Shown: one piece after another, positions 7,807 through 16,765 of the stretch
Layout of the letters: each line of letters starts with the position of its first letter
Position numbering within the stretch: the first letter of the stretch is position 1
Assembly (NCBI RefSeq): GCF_003963535.1
Contig: NZ_CP034539.1
Location: 3,534,001 to 3,598,000 of the forward strand
Length of the DNA: 64,000 nt
Origin: Streptomyces cyaneochromogenes
Lineage (GTDB): Bacteria; Actinomycetota; Actinomycetes; Streptomycetales; Streptomycetaceae
Direction: 5' to 3'
Translations under genes and position numbers: made by a program
The notes under the pieces: generated by a model
Database searches by the model: none
Seen by the model: the letters and a program-made list of their open reading frames with translations, nothing else
Told to the model about the DNA's origin: nothing

Positions 7807-8874
7807 ATGTCATCTCTGCCTGCCCCGGGCGTTGACCGCCGTCTGTTCCTGACCTCGCTGCTCGGTGTCACCGCCGCGGCCGCCGGCCTCTCCGGCTGCG
7901 CCGACAGCAGCGCGGCCGCCGGCAGCGAGGGCGCCTCGACCGCCCCGCTGGCGAAGAAGGTGCCCGCCGGTACCAGTCTGAAGATCGCCTCGTTCTCCAA
8001 CTCCCAGCAACTCCAGTTCAGACTGGCCAAGTTGGGCGACCCTCCGTTCAAGGTCAGCAACTGGCTGAACATCGGCGCCGGGCCCGATGTCATCAACGCC
8101 TTCCGGGCCAAGTCCCTGGACCTCGCCAACAATGCGGGCATTCCGCCGATCCAGGCGCACTACCAGGGCTTCGACGCGAAGATCGTCGCGATCAACATCA
8201 CCCGCAAGCCCAATTACCTCTTCGCCACCAAGCCCGGCAGCGACATCCGGTCGGTCGAGGACTTCAAGGGCAGGAAGCTCGCCTTCTCGCAGGGCCAGGC
8301 GCAGGGCGTCGTCCTGCTGCGTGCGCTGAGGAAGGCCGGCCTGAAGTACGACGAGGTGGAGCTGGTCCCGCTGACCAGCAACCAGTTCCTCACCGCACTG
8401 CAGTCCGGCCAGGTCGACATCGCCCCGCTCGGCAACACCCAGGCGCCGGCCTACCTGTCGCAGTACGAGTCCAAGGGCGCCCGCACCATCCCCACCGACG
8501 TCGTCGACCTGCTCAACCTGCTGTGGGCGCCGGTCTCCGTGCTGAACGACCCCGCGAAGGCCGCCGCGGTCGCCGCGTACATCCCGTACTGGGCCAAGGG
8601 CCAGGTGTGGACGTACGAGCACCCCGACGTGTGGAACCGGGAGTTCTACGTCAAGACGCAGAACCTGACCCTCGCGCAGGCCGAGGCGATCACGAAGCTC
8701 GCCAACAAGCCGCTGTTCCCGCCGAGTTGGGACGAGGCCATCAAGTGGGAGCAGGAGACCGCGGATCTGCTCGCCGAGGGCGGCTTCGTGAAGAAGTTCG
8801 ACGTCCGCGAGCTGTTCGACCACCGCTTCGAGGGCATCGCCGCGAAGTCCGTACCGGCCGAGTACCGGAAGTGA
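7807..8874 (+). CDS. Sulfonate/taurine-type ABC transporter substrate-binding lipoprotein
   Basis: 355 aa. The N-terminus has a twin Arg, a hydrophobic stretch and a lipobox LSGC, so it is an exported lipoprotein, possibly through Tat. The mature part is an SsuA/NMT1-type binding protein with IGAGPDVINAFRAKSLDLANN and a later FKGRKLAFSQGQAQG. It delivers an aliphatic sulfonate or similar organosulfur compound to the permease and ATPase that follow. ATG 7807 is supported by GGAGT 6 bases upstream; an in-frame ATG at 7771 lacks one. The gene is followed without a gap by the permease gene. Confidence 0.88.
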   Translation: MSSLPAPGVDRRLFLTSLLGVTAAAAGLSGCADSSAAAGSEGASTAPLAKKVPAGTSLKIASFSNSQQLQFRLAKLGDPPFKVSNWLNIGAGPDVINAFRAKSLDLANNAGIPPIQAHYQGFDAKIVAINITRKPNYLFATKPGSDIRSVEDFKGRKLAFSQGQAQGVVLLRALRKAGLKYDEVELVPLTSNQFLTALQSGQVDIAPLGNTQAPAYLSQYESKGARTIPTDVVDLLNLLWAPVSVLNDPAKAAAVAAYIPYWAKGQVWTYEHPDVWNREFYVKTQNLTLAQAEAITKLANKPLFPPSWDEAIKWEQETADLLAEGGFVKKFDVRELFDHRFEGIAAKSVPAEYRK

Positions 8875-8879
8875 CCGCC

Positions 8880-9722
8880 ATGACCACGACCACCCTGGAC
8901 AAGGCCGCCGACGTCGTCGTCGCCGACGAGCGGCCCCGCAAACGCCGCCGCGGGCTCGCCCCCGGCAAACGCCTGCCCGCCGCCCGGCTCACCGGGCCCC
9001 TGCTGGTGCTCGTCCTGTGGGCCGTCGCGTCCGCCGCCGAAGCGCTCGACGCCGCCGCGATCCCCGCGCCCTGGACGGTGGTGGAGACCGGCGTCCAGCT
9101 GTGGACCGACGGGACCCTGATCACCGACATCCTCACCTCTTTGCAGCGGGCCGCGTCCGGCTTCGCGATCGGTCTGACCGCCGGCATCGTGCTGGCCCTG
9201 GCCTCCGGGCTGACCCGCACCGGAGAGGCGTTGATCGACGGCACGGTCAACCTCAACCGGGCCATCCCGACCCTCGGTCTGATCCCGCTGTTCATCCTCT
9301 GGCTGGGCATCGGCGAGACCTTCAAGATCGCGATCATCGCCATCGTCGTCTACATCCCGATCTACCTCAACACGCATGCCGCGCTGTCCGGCATCGACAA
9401 CCGGTTCGTCGAGCTCGCCGAGGTGCAGGGCCTGTCGAAGCTGCGCTTCATCCGGGAGATCGTCATCCCCGGCGCGCTGCCCGGGTTCTTCGTGGGACTC
9501 CGGCTCGGCGTGACCGGCTCCTGGCTGGGCCTGGTGGTCCTGGAGCAGATCAACGCCACCAGTGGACTCGGCTACATGATGTTCCAGGCGCAGAACTACG
9601 GCCAGTCGGACGTCATCCTCGTCGGCCTGGTCGTCTACGGCATCTTCGGCCTCGCCTCGGACAGCACGGTCCGCATCATCGAACGGAGGGTGCTGTCGTG
9701 GCGCCGCACACTGAGCAGCTGA
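8880..9722 (+). CDS. Sulfonate-type ABC transporter permease
   Basis: 280 aa with about six membrane segments and the EAA-type loop ELAEVQGLSKLRFIREIVIPGALPG that docks on the ATPase. This is the SsuC/TauC family. A basic cytoplasmic N-terminus (RPRKRRRG) precedes the first helix. ATG 8880 lies 6 bases after the binding-protein stop with GGAAG upstream; a GTG at 8871 would overlap that stop by four bases and is a possible alternative. Its 3' end overlaps the ATPase gene by 25 bases, indicating one transcript. Confidence 0.9.
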   Translation: MTTTTLDKAADVVVADERPRKRRRGLAPGKRLPAARLTGPLLVLVLWAVASAAEALDAAAIPAPWTVVETGVQLWTDGTLITDILTSLQRAASGFAIGLTAGIVLALASGLTRTGEALIDGTVNLNRAIPTLGLIPLFILWLGIGETFKIAIIAIVVYIPIYLNTHAALSGIDNRFVELAEVQGLSKLRFIREIVIPGALPGFFVGLRLGVTGSWLGLVVLEQINATSGLGYMMFQAQNYGQSDVILVGLVVYGIFGLASDSTVRIIERRVLSWRRTLSS

Positions 9723-10414
9723 CCCGCCCCGCCGTCCAACTGCGCTCGCTGACGCGCTCGTTCGACGGACGTACCGTTCTCGACGGCATCGACCTGGACA
9801 TCCCCGCCGGCCAGTTCGTGGCCCTGCTGGGGCACAGCGGCTCCGGCAAGAGCACCCTGCTGCGGGCGGTCGCCGGGCTCGACCACGAAGTCACCGGCAG
9901 CGGACAGCTCACCGCCCCGGACCGGGTGTCGGTCGTCTTCCAGGACTCCCGGCTGCTGCCCTGGCGCCGCGTCCTCGCCAACGTCCTGCTCGGGCTCGAC
10001 GGCAAGGAGGCGGAGCACAGGGGCCGCGAGGCCCTCGCCGAGGTCGGGCTGAAGGGCCGCGAGCGGGCCTGGCCCAACGAGCTGTCGGGCGGCGAGCAGC
10101 AGCGCGCCGCACTGGCCCGCTCCCTCGTCCGTGAGCCCGAACTCCTGTTGGCGGACGAGCCGTTCGGGGCGCTGGACGCGCTCACCCGGATCAAGATGCA
10201 TGCCCTGCTGCGGGAGCTTTGGGAGCGCCACAGGCCCTCGGTTCTGCTCGTCACCCATGACGTGGACGAGGCGATCGTGCTGGCCGACCGGGTGCTCGTG
10301 CTGGAGGAGGGGCGTATCGGGCTCGACCTGACCATCGACCGCGATGCGCATGCGCGCGGCGAGTACCGGTCGCGGCTGCTTGCGGCGCTGGGCGTGACCG
10401 AGGACGTCAGGTGA
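9698..10414 (+). CDS. Sulfonate-type ABC transporter ATPase
   Basis: 238 aa with Walker A GHSGSGKST, signature LSGGEQQRAALARSL, Walker B ELLLADEPFGALD and the switch His in VLLVTHDVDEA. Closest to SsuB/TauB ATPases. GTG 9698 is placed by GGAGGG 7 bases upstream, inside the end of the permease gene. With the two preceding genes it forms a complete importer for sulfonates or related compounds. Confidence 0.9.
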   Translation: MAPHTEQLTRPAVQLRSLTRSFDGRTVLDGIDLDIPAGQFVALLGHSGSGKSTLLRAVAGLDHEVTGSGQLTAPDRVSVVFQDSRLLPWRRVLANVLLGLDGKEAEHRGREALAEVGLKGRERAWPNELSGGEQQRAALARSLVREPELLLADEPFGALDALTRIKMHALLRELWERHRPSVLLVTHDVDEAIVLADRVLVLEEGRIGLDLTIDRDAHARGEYRSRLLAALGVTEDVR

Positions 10415-10473
10415 CCGCCGGGTGCCGTGCGCTCGGGCGACTTTCGCCCCCGCCGCCCCTACCCGTCCCGTCC

Positions 10474-10555
10474 CCGGGGGCTGCCGCCCCCGGACCCCCG
10501 CCTCGGCCCTGAACGGGCCTCGTCCTCAAACGCCGGACAGGCTGAAATGCCCGGA
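10474..10555. repeat. Dispersed Streptomyces hairpin element
   Basis: A perfect 8-bp stem with a 4-base loop (10474-10493, CCGGGGGC-TGCC-GCCCCCGG) is followed by GGCCTCGTCCTCAAACGCCGG and a GCTGAAA-like end. I recognise this as a sequence found many times between genes in streptomycetes. Here it separates the importer from the oxygenase genes and may act as terminator or processing site (inference). Confidence 0.6.
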
Positions 10556-10603
10556 CCGGCGCTCGTAAGGCCATCCCCGACTGTCCAGAACGAAGGACAC
10601 CGC

Positions 10604-11947
10604 ATGCCCCGGCAACTCCACCTCAACGCCTTCCTCATGAGCACCGGCCACCACGAGGCCTCCTGGCGGCTCCCCGAGAGCGACCCGTACGCGCACGTCG
10701 ACCTGGCCCACTACGTCCACCTCGCCCGTATCGCCGAGCGCGGCACCTTCGACTCCCTCTTCCTCGCCGACGGTCCGCAGCTGTGGAACAACCTGGCCCA
10801 GCGCCCGGCCGGTGCCCTGGAGCCGCTCACCCTGCTCACCGCGCTGGCGACGGCCACCGAGCACATCGGCCTGATCGCCACCGCGTCCACCTCCTACAAC
10901 TCCCCCTACAACCTGGCCCGCAAGTTCGCCTCGCTCGACATCGTCAGCGGCGGCCGGGCGGGCTGGAACATCGTCACCACCGCCGGTGCCGAGGCCGCCC
11001 GCAACTTCGGGCTGGACGCGGAGCCCGCGCACGCCGAGCGGTACGCCCGTGCCGCCGAGTTCCTGGACGTCACCCAGAAGCTCTGGGACAGCTGGGAGGA
11101 CGACACGGTCGTCGCCGACAAGGCGGCCGGCGTGTGGGGCGACGACGCCAAGATCCATCCGCCGCGGCACAGGGGGACGTACTTCAGCGTCGAGGGCGCG
11201 CTCAACGTGCCGCGCACGCCTCAGGGTTACCCCCTGCTCGTGCAGGCGGGATCGAGCGAGGACGGCAAGCACTTCGCCGCCCGGTACGCGGAGGCGGTGT
11301 TCACCGCGCAGCAGACGATCGAGGACGCGCGGGCCTTCTACGCCGACCTCAAGGCGCGTACCGCGCAGGCGGGCCGCGACCCCGACCACATCAAGGTGCT
11401 GCCCGGCATCGTGCCGGTGATCGGCTCGACGGAGGCCGAGGCGCTGGCGGCCGAGCAGGTCCTGGAGGACCACATCGTGTACGCGCACGGCGTGGGCCGA
11501 CTGGAGAGCCTGCTGCAACTGGAGCCCGGGGCCCTGGAGTTGGATGCCGAGCTCCCGGCCGACCTGCCCGCCGAGGACGCCATCGAGGGTGCCAAGAGCC
11601 GCTACACGCTCGTGGTGGAGCTGGCCCGGCGCGAGCGGCTCACCGTGCGGCAGCTCATCGGGCGGCTCGGCGGCGGCCGCGGTCACCTCACCTTCGCCGG
11701 TACGCCCGAGCAGGTCGCCGACGCCATCGAGACGTGGTTCACGCAGGGCGCCGCCGACGGCTTCAACATCATGCCGCCGGTGCTGCCCTCCGGCCTCGAC
11801 GCCTTCGTCGACCACGTGGTGCCGATCCTGCGCGCCCGCGGCCTGCTCCGCAGCGAGTACGGCCCGCGCCAGACCCTGCGCGAGCGCTACGGCCTCCCGC
11901 GCCCCGCCAACCAGTACGTCAGCCCGTCCGCACCCGCCCTCGTCTGA
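10604..11947 (+). CDS. FMN-dependent monooxygenase, NtaA/SnaA/DszA (LLM) family
   Basis: 447 aa, a TIM-barrel flavin monooxygenase that uses reduced FMN supplied by a separate reductase to oxidise an organosulfur or organonitrogen compound. Family features are HLNAFLMSTGHHEASWR at the start, TASTSYNSPYNLARKFASLD and SGGRAGWNIVTT, and a C-terminal TFAGTPEQVADAIETWF block. ATG 10604 has GAAGGA upstream. Placement after a sulfonate-type importer and before a TauD-like gene suggests it releases sulfite from the imported compound (inference). No flavin reductase gene is adjacent. Confidence 0.9.
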   Translation: MPRQLHLNAFLMSTGHHEASWRLPESDPYAHVDLAHYVHLARIAERGTFDSLFLADGPQLWNNLAQRPAGALEPLTLLTALATATEHIGLIATASTSYNSPYNLARKFASLDIVSGGRAGWNIVTTAGAEAARNFGLDAEPAHAERYARAAEFLDVTQKLWDSWEDDTVVADKAAGVWGDDAKIHPPRHRGTYFSVEGALNVPRTPQGYPLLVQAGSSEDGKHFAARYAEAVFTAQQTIEDARAFYADLKARTAQAGRDPDHIKVLPGIVPVIGSTEAEALAAEQVLEDHIVYAHGVGRLESLLQLEPGALELDAELPADLPAEDAIEGAKSRYTLVVELARRERLTVRQLIGRLGGGRGHLTFAGTPEQVADAIETWFTQGAADGFNIMPPVLPSGLDAFVDHVVPILRARGLLRSEYGPRQTLRERYGLPRPANQYVSPSAPALV

Positions 11948-11958
11948 AAGGACCGCTC

Positions 11959-12861
11959 ATGTCCCTCGACATCCAGAAGGTCACCGCCAACATCGGCGCC
12001 CGTGTCTCCGGGGTCGACATCTCCCAGCCCCTCGACGAGGAGACGGTCAGCGCTCTGCGCGAGGCCCTCAACGTCCACAAGGCGCTCGTCCTCGACGACG
12101 TGGACCTCGACGACGCCGGCCACCAGGCCTTCGCCCGCCACTTCGGCGACATCACCACCGCCCACCCGACGGTGTCCGCCGTCGATGGCGCCGCGAACGT
12201 CCTGCCCGTGGACAGCGAGCGCGGCCGGGCCAACCACTGGCACACCGACGTCACCTTCGTCCTCAACCCGCCGCAGGCCACCACCCTGCGCAGCATCACG
12301 ATCCCGCCGTACGGCGGCGAGACCCTGATCGCCAGCTCGGCGGCCGCCTACCGTGACCTGCCCGAGCCGCTGCGCCGGCTGGCCGACACCCTGTGGGCCG
12401 AGCACACCAACGACTACGACTACGCGGTGCCGGACGAGGAGATCGACGCGGAGAAGGCCGAGCAGCGCGCCGAGTTCACCTCGATCAAGTACCGCACGGC
12501 CCACCCCGTCGTCCGCGTCCACCCGCTCACCGGTGAGCGCGGGCTGTTCATCGGCGGGTTCGCCCAGCGGATCGTCGGCCTGTCGGTCGGCGAGTCGCGC
12601 AAGATCCTCGACCTGCTCCAGTCGTACGTCACCCGACCCGAGAACATCCTGCGCTGGCGCTGGTCCCCGAACCAGCTGGTGATCTTCGACAACCGCATCA
12701 CCCAGCACTACGCCATCGACAACTACGACGGCCTGCCGCGCCGCCTGCACCGGGTGACCGTCGCCGGTGACGTGCCGGTCGGCATCGAGGGCAAGGAGAG
12801 CTACTCGATCGAGGGGGACGCCTCGCACTACACGACGGTCGCCGCCCCCGTCGCCGCGTGA
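11959..12861 (+). CDS. TauD/TfdA-family Fe(II)/2-oxoglutarate dioxygenase
   Basis: 300 aa. The iron ligands are visible as HTD (His95, Asp97) and the distal His250 in TQHYAID; an Arg in RLHRVTVAGD would bind 2-oxoglutarate. TauD-type enzymes hydroxylate taurine or alkyl sulfates, releasing sulfite or sulfate plus an aldehyde. ATG 11959 has AAAGGA and starts 11 bases after the monooxygenase stop, so the two are co-transcribed. Together they give the block two oxygen-dependent ways to free sulfur. The exact substrate is unknown. Confidence 0.9.
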   Translation: MSLDIQKVTANIGARVSGVDISQPLDEETVSALREALNVHKALVLDDVDLDDAGHQAFARHFGDITTAHPTVSAVDGAANVLPVDSERGRANHWHTDVTFVLNPPQATTLRSITIPPYGGETLIASSAAAYRDLPEPLRRLADTLWAEHTNDYDYAVPDEEIDAEKAEQRAEFTSIKYRTAHPVVRVHPLTGERGLFIGGFAQRIVGLSVGESRKILDLLQSYVTRPENILRWRWSPNQLVIFDNRITQHYAIDNYDGLPRRLHRVTVAGDVPVGIEGKESYSIEGDASHYTTVAAPVAA

Positions 12862-12900
12862 CCTGGGCGTCACGTACAGTGCGGCGAGTGTCCGCATAGT

Positions 12901-12951
12901 GGGCAGCCTCTCCTTCTGAGCGGAGAGGCTGCCCAGACTGTGGGCGTTTTT
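12901..12951 (+). terminator. Strong terminator ending the organosulfur operon
   Basis: A perfect 13-bp stem (12901-12913 with 12922-12934), an 8-base loop and a GTTTTT run at 12946-12951. Confidence 0.8.
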
Positions 12952-12981
12952 GCCCTCTCACGCATTGGACGAGCCGCGCCC

Positions 12982-14400
12982 ATGCAGAACAGCTCGACGG
13001 AGACGCCCGCGACCGCGGACGACGTCTCCCCCGGCCAGACCCCCGGCCCGAACCCCGGCCTGAACCACGGCCTCAAGCAGCGCCATCTGTCGATGATCGC
13101 CCTCGGCGGTGTCATCGGCGCTGGCCTGTTCGTCGGGTCCGGTGCCGGAATCGCCGCCGCCGGTCCCTCGATCGTCATCGCCTATGTCCTCTCCGGCCTC
13201 CTCGTGATGCTGGTGATGCGGATGCTGGGCGAGATGTCCGCCGCGTATCCGTCGTCGGGTTCCTTCTCCGCGCACGCCGAGAAGGCGATCGGGCCCTGGG
13301 CGGGCTTCACCGCCGGCTGGTCGTTCTGGGTGCTGCTGTGCACGGCCGTCGGCCTGGAGGGCATCGGCGCCGCGAAGATCGTCACCACCTGGCTGCCGCA
13401 CACGCCCGAGTGGGCGTGGGTGGCGCTGTTCATGGTCGTGTTCTGCGGCGCGAACCTGGCCGCCGTGAAGAACTTCGGCGAGTTCGAGTTCTGGTTCGCC
13501 GCGCTGAAGGTCGGCGCGATCGCGCTGTTCCTGGTGCTGGGCGGGCTGGCCATCGCGGGCCTCCTGCCGGGCACGGACGCCCCGGGCACCGCCAACCTCA
13601 CCGGCGAGGGCGGATTCCTCCCCAACGGCACCGAGGGACTGATCATCGGCCTGCTTGCCTCGGTCTTCGCCTATGGCGGCATGGAGACGGTCACCATCGC
13701 CGCGGCCGAGTCGGAGAACCCGGTCAGCGGTGTGGCGAGCGCGGTGCGCACGGCCATGTGGCGCATCGCCCTGTTCTACATCGGCTCCATGGCGGTCGTC
13801 GTCACCCTCGTCCCCTGGGACTCCGCGGAGATCGTCGAGAAGGGCCCGTACGTCGCCGCCCTCGACCACCTCGGCATCCCCGGCGCCGGCCAGCTCATGA
13901 ACGTCGTGGTCCTGGTCGCCCTGCTGAGCGCCATGAACGCCAACATCTACGGCTCCTCGCGCATCGCGTACTCCCTCGTCCAGCGCGGACAGGGCCCGAA
14001 GACGCTGGGCCGGGTGTCCGGCGGCGTCCCGCGTGTCGCGGTCCTGGCCTCCTCGGTGTTCGGTTTCGTCTGCGTGGTGCTGAGCTACTGGCGCCCGGAC
14101 GACGTCTTCCCCTGGCTGCTGAACATGATCGGCGCGGTCATCCTCGTCGTCTGGATCTTCATCGCCGTCTCCCAGCTGCGGCTGCGGCGCCGGCTGGAGC
14201 GCGAGGCGCCGGAGAAGCTGGTCGTGCGGATGTGGGCGTTCCCGGTGCTGACGTGGGTCGCGCTGGCGGGCATGGCGGCGATCTTCGTGCTCATGGCCCG
14301 GGAGCCGGACACACGGGTGCAGCTCTACTCGACCGGTGGGATGACGGTGTTCCTGGCGGTCGTGGGATACGCCTGGCAGAAGGCGCGCGGCAAGGCCTGA
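12982..14400 (+). CDS. Amino-acid permease (APC superfamily)
   Basis: 472 aa with about 12 membrane segments. The opening LKQRHLSMIALGGVIGAGLF is the hallmark of the GABA/proline/lysine-type APC permeases, and GAGIAAAGPSI follows. A hydrophilic N-terminus of about 35 residues contains a PGPNPGLNHGLKQ stretch. The C-terminal third is close to the truncated permease at the left edge of the window. ATG 12982 has GGACGAG upstream. It stands alone between two terminators. A specific amino acid cannot be assigned. Confidence 0.9.
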   Translation: MQNSSTETPATADDVSPGQTPGPNPGLNHGLKQRHLSMIALGGVIGAGLFVGSGAGIAAAGPSIVIAYVLSGLLVMLVMRMLGEMSAAYPSSGSFSAHAEKAIGPWAGFTAGWSFWVLLCTAVGLEGIGAAKIVTTWLPHTPEWAWVALFMVVFCGANLAAVKNFGEFEFWFAALKVGAIALFLVLGGLAIAGLLPGTDAPGTANLTGEGGFLPNGTEGLIIGLLASVFAYGGMETVTIAAAESENPVSGVASAVRTAMWRIALFYIGSMAVVVTLVPWDSAEIVEKGPYVAALDHLGIPGAGQLMNVVVLVALLSAMNANIYGSSRIAYSLVQRGQGPKTLGRVSGGVPRVAVLASSVFGFVCVVLSYWRPDDVFPWLLNMIGAVILVVWIFIAVSQLRLRRRLEREAPEKLVVRMWAFPVLTWVALAGMAAIFVLMAREPDTRVQLYSTGGMTVFLAVVGYAWQKARGKA

Positions 14401-14432
14401 CCACCGGTCCGCCGCCACCTCCACACGCACAG

Positions 14433-14464
14433 AAGCCCCCGTGTGATCCACACGGGGGCTTTTT
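14433..14464 (+). terminator. Rho-independent terminator after the permease
   Basis: A perfect 13-bp stem (14433-14445 with 14449-14461), a 3-base loop and a TTTTT tail overlapping the stem end. Confidence 0.85.
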
Positions 14465-14479
14465 GCTGTTAGCTTGTTG

Positions 14480-14496
14480 TTGCAAGCCACTTGCAA
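14480..14496. promoter_or_regulatory. Nur box (nickel-responsive repressor site)
   Basis: TTGCAA-GCCAC-TTGCAA matches exactly the published Streptomyces Nur consensus tTGCaa-N5-ttGCAA. It starts 41 bases before the superoxide dismutase start. Nickel-bound Nur represses the iron-type dismutase gene in S. coelicolor, so the same control is expected here. Confidence 0.85.
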
Positions 14497-14520
14497 TAAG
14501 AGCTCTGAGGGGAACCCTTC

Positions 14521-15162
14521 ATGTCCGTCTACACACTCCCGGAACTGCCCTACGACTACTCCGCGCTCGCGCCCGTGATCAGCCCCGAGATCATCGAGCT
14601 GCACCACGACAAGCACCACGCGGCCTATGTGAAGGGCGCGAACGACACGCTGGAGCAGCTCGCGGAGGCGCGGGACAAGGAGCAGTGGGGGTCGATCAAC
14701 GGCCTGGAGAAGAACCTGGCGTTCCATCTGTCCGGGCACATCCTGCACAGCATCTACTGGCAGAACATGACCGGCGACGGCGGTGGCGAGCCGCTCGCCG
14801 CCGACGGTGTGGGCGAGCTCGCGGACGCCATCGCCGAGTCCTTCGGCTCCTTCGCGGGTTTCAAGGCCCAGCTGACCAAGGCGTCGGCCACGACGCAGGG
14901 TTCGGGCTGGGGTGTGCTGGCGTACGAGCCGCTGAGCGGGCGGCTGATCGTCGAGCAGGTCTACGACCACCAGGGCAACGTCGGGCAGGGCGCCACTCCG
15001 ATCCTGGTCTTCGACGCCTGGGAGCACGCCTTCTATCTCCAGTACCGCAACCAGAAGGTCGACTTCATCGACGCCATGTGGGCCGTCGTCAACTGGCAGG
15101 ACGTGGCCCGGCGTTACGAGGCCGCCAAGTCCCGTGCGGACGTGCTGCTGCTCGCGCCGTGA
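14521..15162 (+). CDS. sodF: Iron-type superoxide dismutase
   Basis: 213 aa. Converts superoxide to peroxide and oxygen in the cytoplasm. Metal ligands of the Fe/Mn family are His28 (ELHHDKHH), His76 (HILHSIYW), Asp165 and His169 ([12 protein letters not shown]). ATG 14521 has GAGGGGAA upstream. The Nur box just upstream marks this as the iron enzyme made when nickel is scarce and the nickel dismutase cannot be filled. It is a single-gene unit with terminators on both sides. Confidence 0.93.
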   Translation: MSVYTLPELPYDYSALAPVISPEIIELHHDKHHAAYVKGANDTLEQLAEARDKEQWGSINGLEKNLAFHLSGHILHSIYWQNMTGDGGGEPLAADGVGELADAIAESFGSFAGFKAQLTKASATTQGSGWGVLAYEPLSGRLIVEQVYDHQGNVGQGATPILVFDAWEHAFYLQYRNQKVDFIDAMWAVVNWQDVARRYEAAKSRADVLLLAP

Positions 15163-15254
15163 CGGCGAAAGGCCGTAGCGGCCACAGCGGCCGCTGACAG
15201 TCGTCCTGCCTCGTGATCGTCTTCTCACCCTTCACGAACGGCAGGCGGAATGAC

Positions 15255-15291
15255 GGAAGCCCCCGCGAGGACCTGACTCGCGGGGGCTTCC
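15255..15291. terminator. Bidirectional terminator
   Basis: A perfect 15-bp stem (15255-15269 with 15277-15291) with a 7-base loop separates the convergent sodF and methyltransferase genes. Confidence 0.8.
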
Positions 15292-15307
15292 CAGTGCCTG
15301 GAGGGCG

Positions 15308-16087
15308 TCAGGGCTTGCGGCCCAGGGCGCCGTGCTGGCCGATCGGCCGGGGGTCCTCGTCGCCCGGCTCGGGATGCCACAGCGGGACCGGGACGAGGCC
15401 GGGCTCCACCAGGTCCAGGCCCTCGAAGTACGCGGCGATCTGGTCGACCGGGCGCAGGAAGTAGGGGACGGCGCCGGTCTCGTTGTAGGCGTCCTGGGCA
15501 TGCTCGTAGGCCGGGTCGGTGCCTCGCGAGCCCTCGTTGAGGGAGAGGTAGCTGCCGGAGGGCAGGCCGGCCAGGAGGCGGCGGACGATGTCGCGGGCCT
15601 GGTCGTGGTCGGCGACATGGCCGAGGATGCCGCTGAGGATCAGGGCCGTGGGGCGGGAGAGGTCGAGGGTCTCGCCGGCCGCCTCCAGGATCTTCTCCGG
15701 CTCGTACAGGCTCAGGTCCTCGTACGCCGTCGCGCCCTCGGAGGTCGAGGTCAGCAGGGCGCGGGCGTGGGCCAGGACCAGCGGGTCGTTGTCGACGTAG
15801 ACGATCCTCGACTCGGGCGCGATGCGCTGGGCGACCTCATGGGTGTTGTCGACGGTCGGGAGCCCGGTGCCGACGTCGAGGAACTGGCGTACGCCCGCCT
15901 CCGCGACCAGGTACCGGATGCTGCGGCCCAGGAACGCCCGGCTGCCGCGGGCGATGGTGACGATGCCGGGGAAGACGGCGGTGTAGGCGTCGCCGGCCGC
16001 CTCGTCCACGGGGTAGTTGTCCTTGCCGCCCAGCCAGTAGTTCCAGATCCGGGCCGAGTGCGGTACCGAGGTGTCGATCTCCGTCAT
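15308..16087 (-). CDS. SAM-dependent methyltransferase, actinomycete DUF574 type
   Basis: 259 aa. Belongs to the abundant actinobacterial family that begins with SARIWNYWLGGKDNYPVD. The SAM site is FLDVGTGLPT, then YVDNDPLVLAHA. Members are often next to regulators or secondary-metabolism genes, and their targets are largely unknown. The start at ATG 16087 fits the family N-terminus. It follows the phosphatase gene on the same strand after a 12-base gap and may be co-transcribed with it. Confidence 0.9.
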   Translation of the reverse strand: MTEIDTSVPHSARIWNYWLGGKDNYPVDEAAGDAYTAVFPGIVTIARGSRAFLGRSIRYLVAEAGVRQFLDVGTGLPTVDNTHEVAQRIAPESRIVYVDNDPLVLAHARALLTSTSEGATAYEDLSLYEPEKILEAAGETLDLSRPTALILSGILGHVADHDQARDIVRRLLAGLPSGSYLSLNEGSRGTDPAYEHAQDAYNETGAVPYFLRPVDQIAAYFEGLDLVEPGLVPVPLWHPEPGDEDPRPIGQHGALGRKP

Positions 16088-16099
16088 GTGCCCATGGTG

Positions 16100-16765
16100 C
16101 TACGGCAGGTCGGGGTCGCAGGGCACATTGAGGGAGAGAAGTGCGGCGCAGCCGTCGGTGTTCATACGGAGTTCGCTGACCGCCACGTTGCGCAACCTCG
16201 GGAACACTCTGCGGTACTCCCCGGCCGGGATCGACAGCAGCGTGCACAGCACCAGGCGGAAGAGGGTGTTGTGGGCGACCACGAGGACGCGGTCGCCGGG
16301 ATGGGCGGCGGCGATGCGGCGCAGGGCGGCCGCACCGCGCTCGGCGGCGGCCGCCGGGTTCTCCGCCCCGGGGAACGGGTGAGCCACCGGGTCGGCGCGG
16401 AAGGCCTCCGCGGCCGCCGGGTCCTCGGCCGCGAACTCCGCGAGCGTCCGGCCCTCCAGCACACCGAAGTCGCATTCACGCAGGCCGGGTTCGCGGTGCG
16501 GGGTGAGGCCGAGGGCCCGGCAGGCCGGGTCGGCGGTGGCGACGGCGCGGGACAGGGGCGAGGTCCAGATCGCGTCGACCGGATGGGCGGCGGCCCAGCG
16601 GCCGAGGGCCTCGGCCTGGGCGCGGCCGGCGTCGGTGAGGGGCACGTCGCTGATGCCGGCGTAGCGGTTCTCGGCGTGCCAGATCGTCTGCCCGTGCCGG
16701 GCCAGCAGCAGCGTCGCACTCGTGGTCGTACCCGTGCTCGCACTCGAGCTCGTTCTCGTGCTCAT
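16100..16765 (-). CDS. Histidine phosphatase (phosphoglycerate-mutase-like)
   Basis: 221 aa. The phosphohistidine motif LLLARHGQTIWHAENRYAG and the second catalytic His in LVVAHNTLFRLV are present, as is the acid in LRECDFGVLEGRT. It removes phosphate from a small phosphorylated metabolite. A Ser/Thr-rich leader of about 17 residues precedes the domain. Its ATG overlaps the stop of the FGGY kinase by four bases (ATGA), so the two are translationally coupled; a kinase paired with a phosphatase suggests control of a sugar-phosphate pool (inference). Confidence 0.9.
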   Translation of the reverse strand: MSTRTSSSASTGTTTSATLLLARHGQTIWHAENRYAGISDVPLTDAGRAQAEALGRWAAAHPVDAIWTSPLSRAVATADPACRALGLTPHREPGLRECDFGVLEGRTLAEFAAEDPAAAEAFRADPVAHPFPGAENPAAAAERGAAALRRIAAAHPGDRVLVVAHNTLFRLVLCTLLSIPAGEYRRVFPRLRNVAVSELRMNTDGCAALLSLNVPCDPDLP

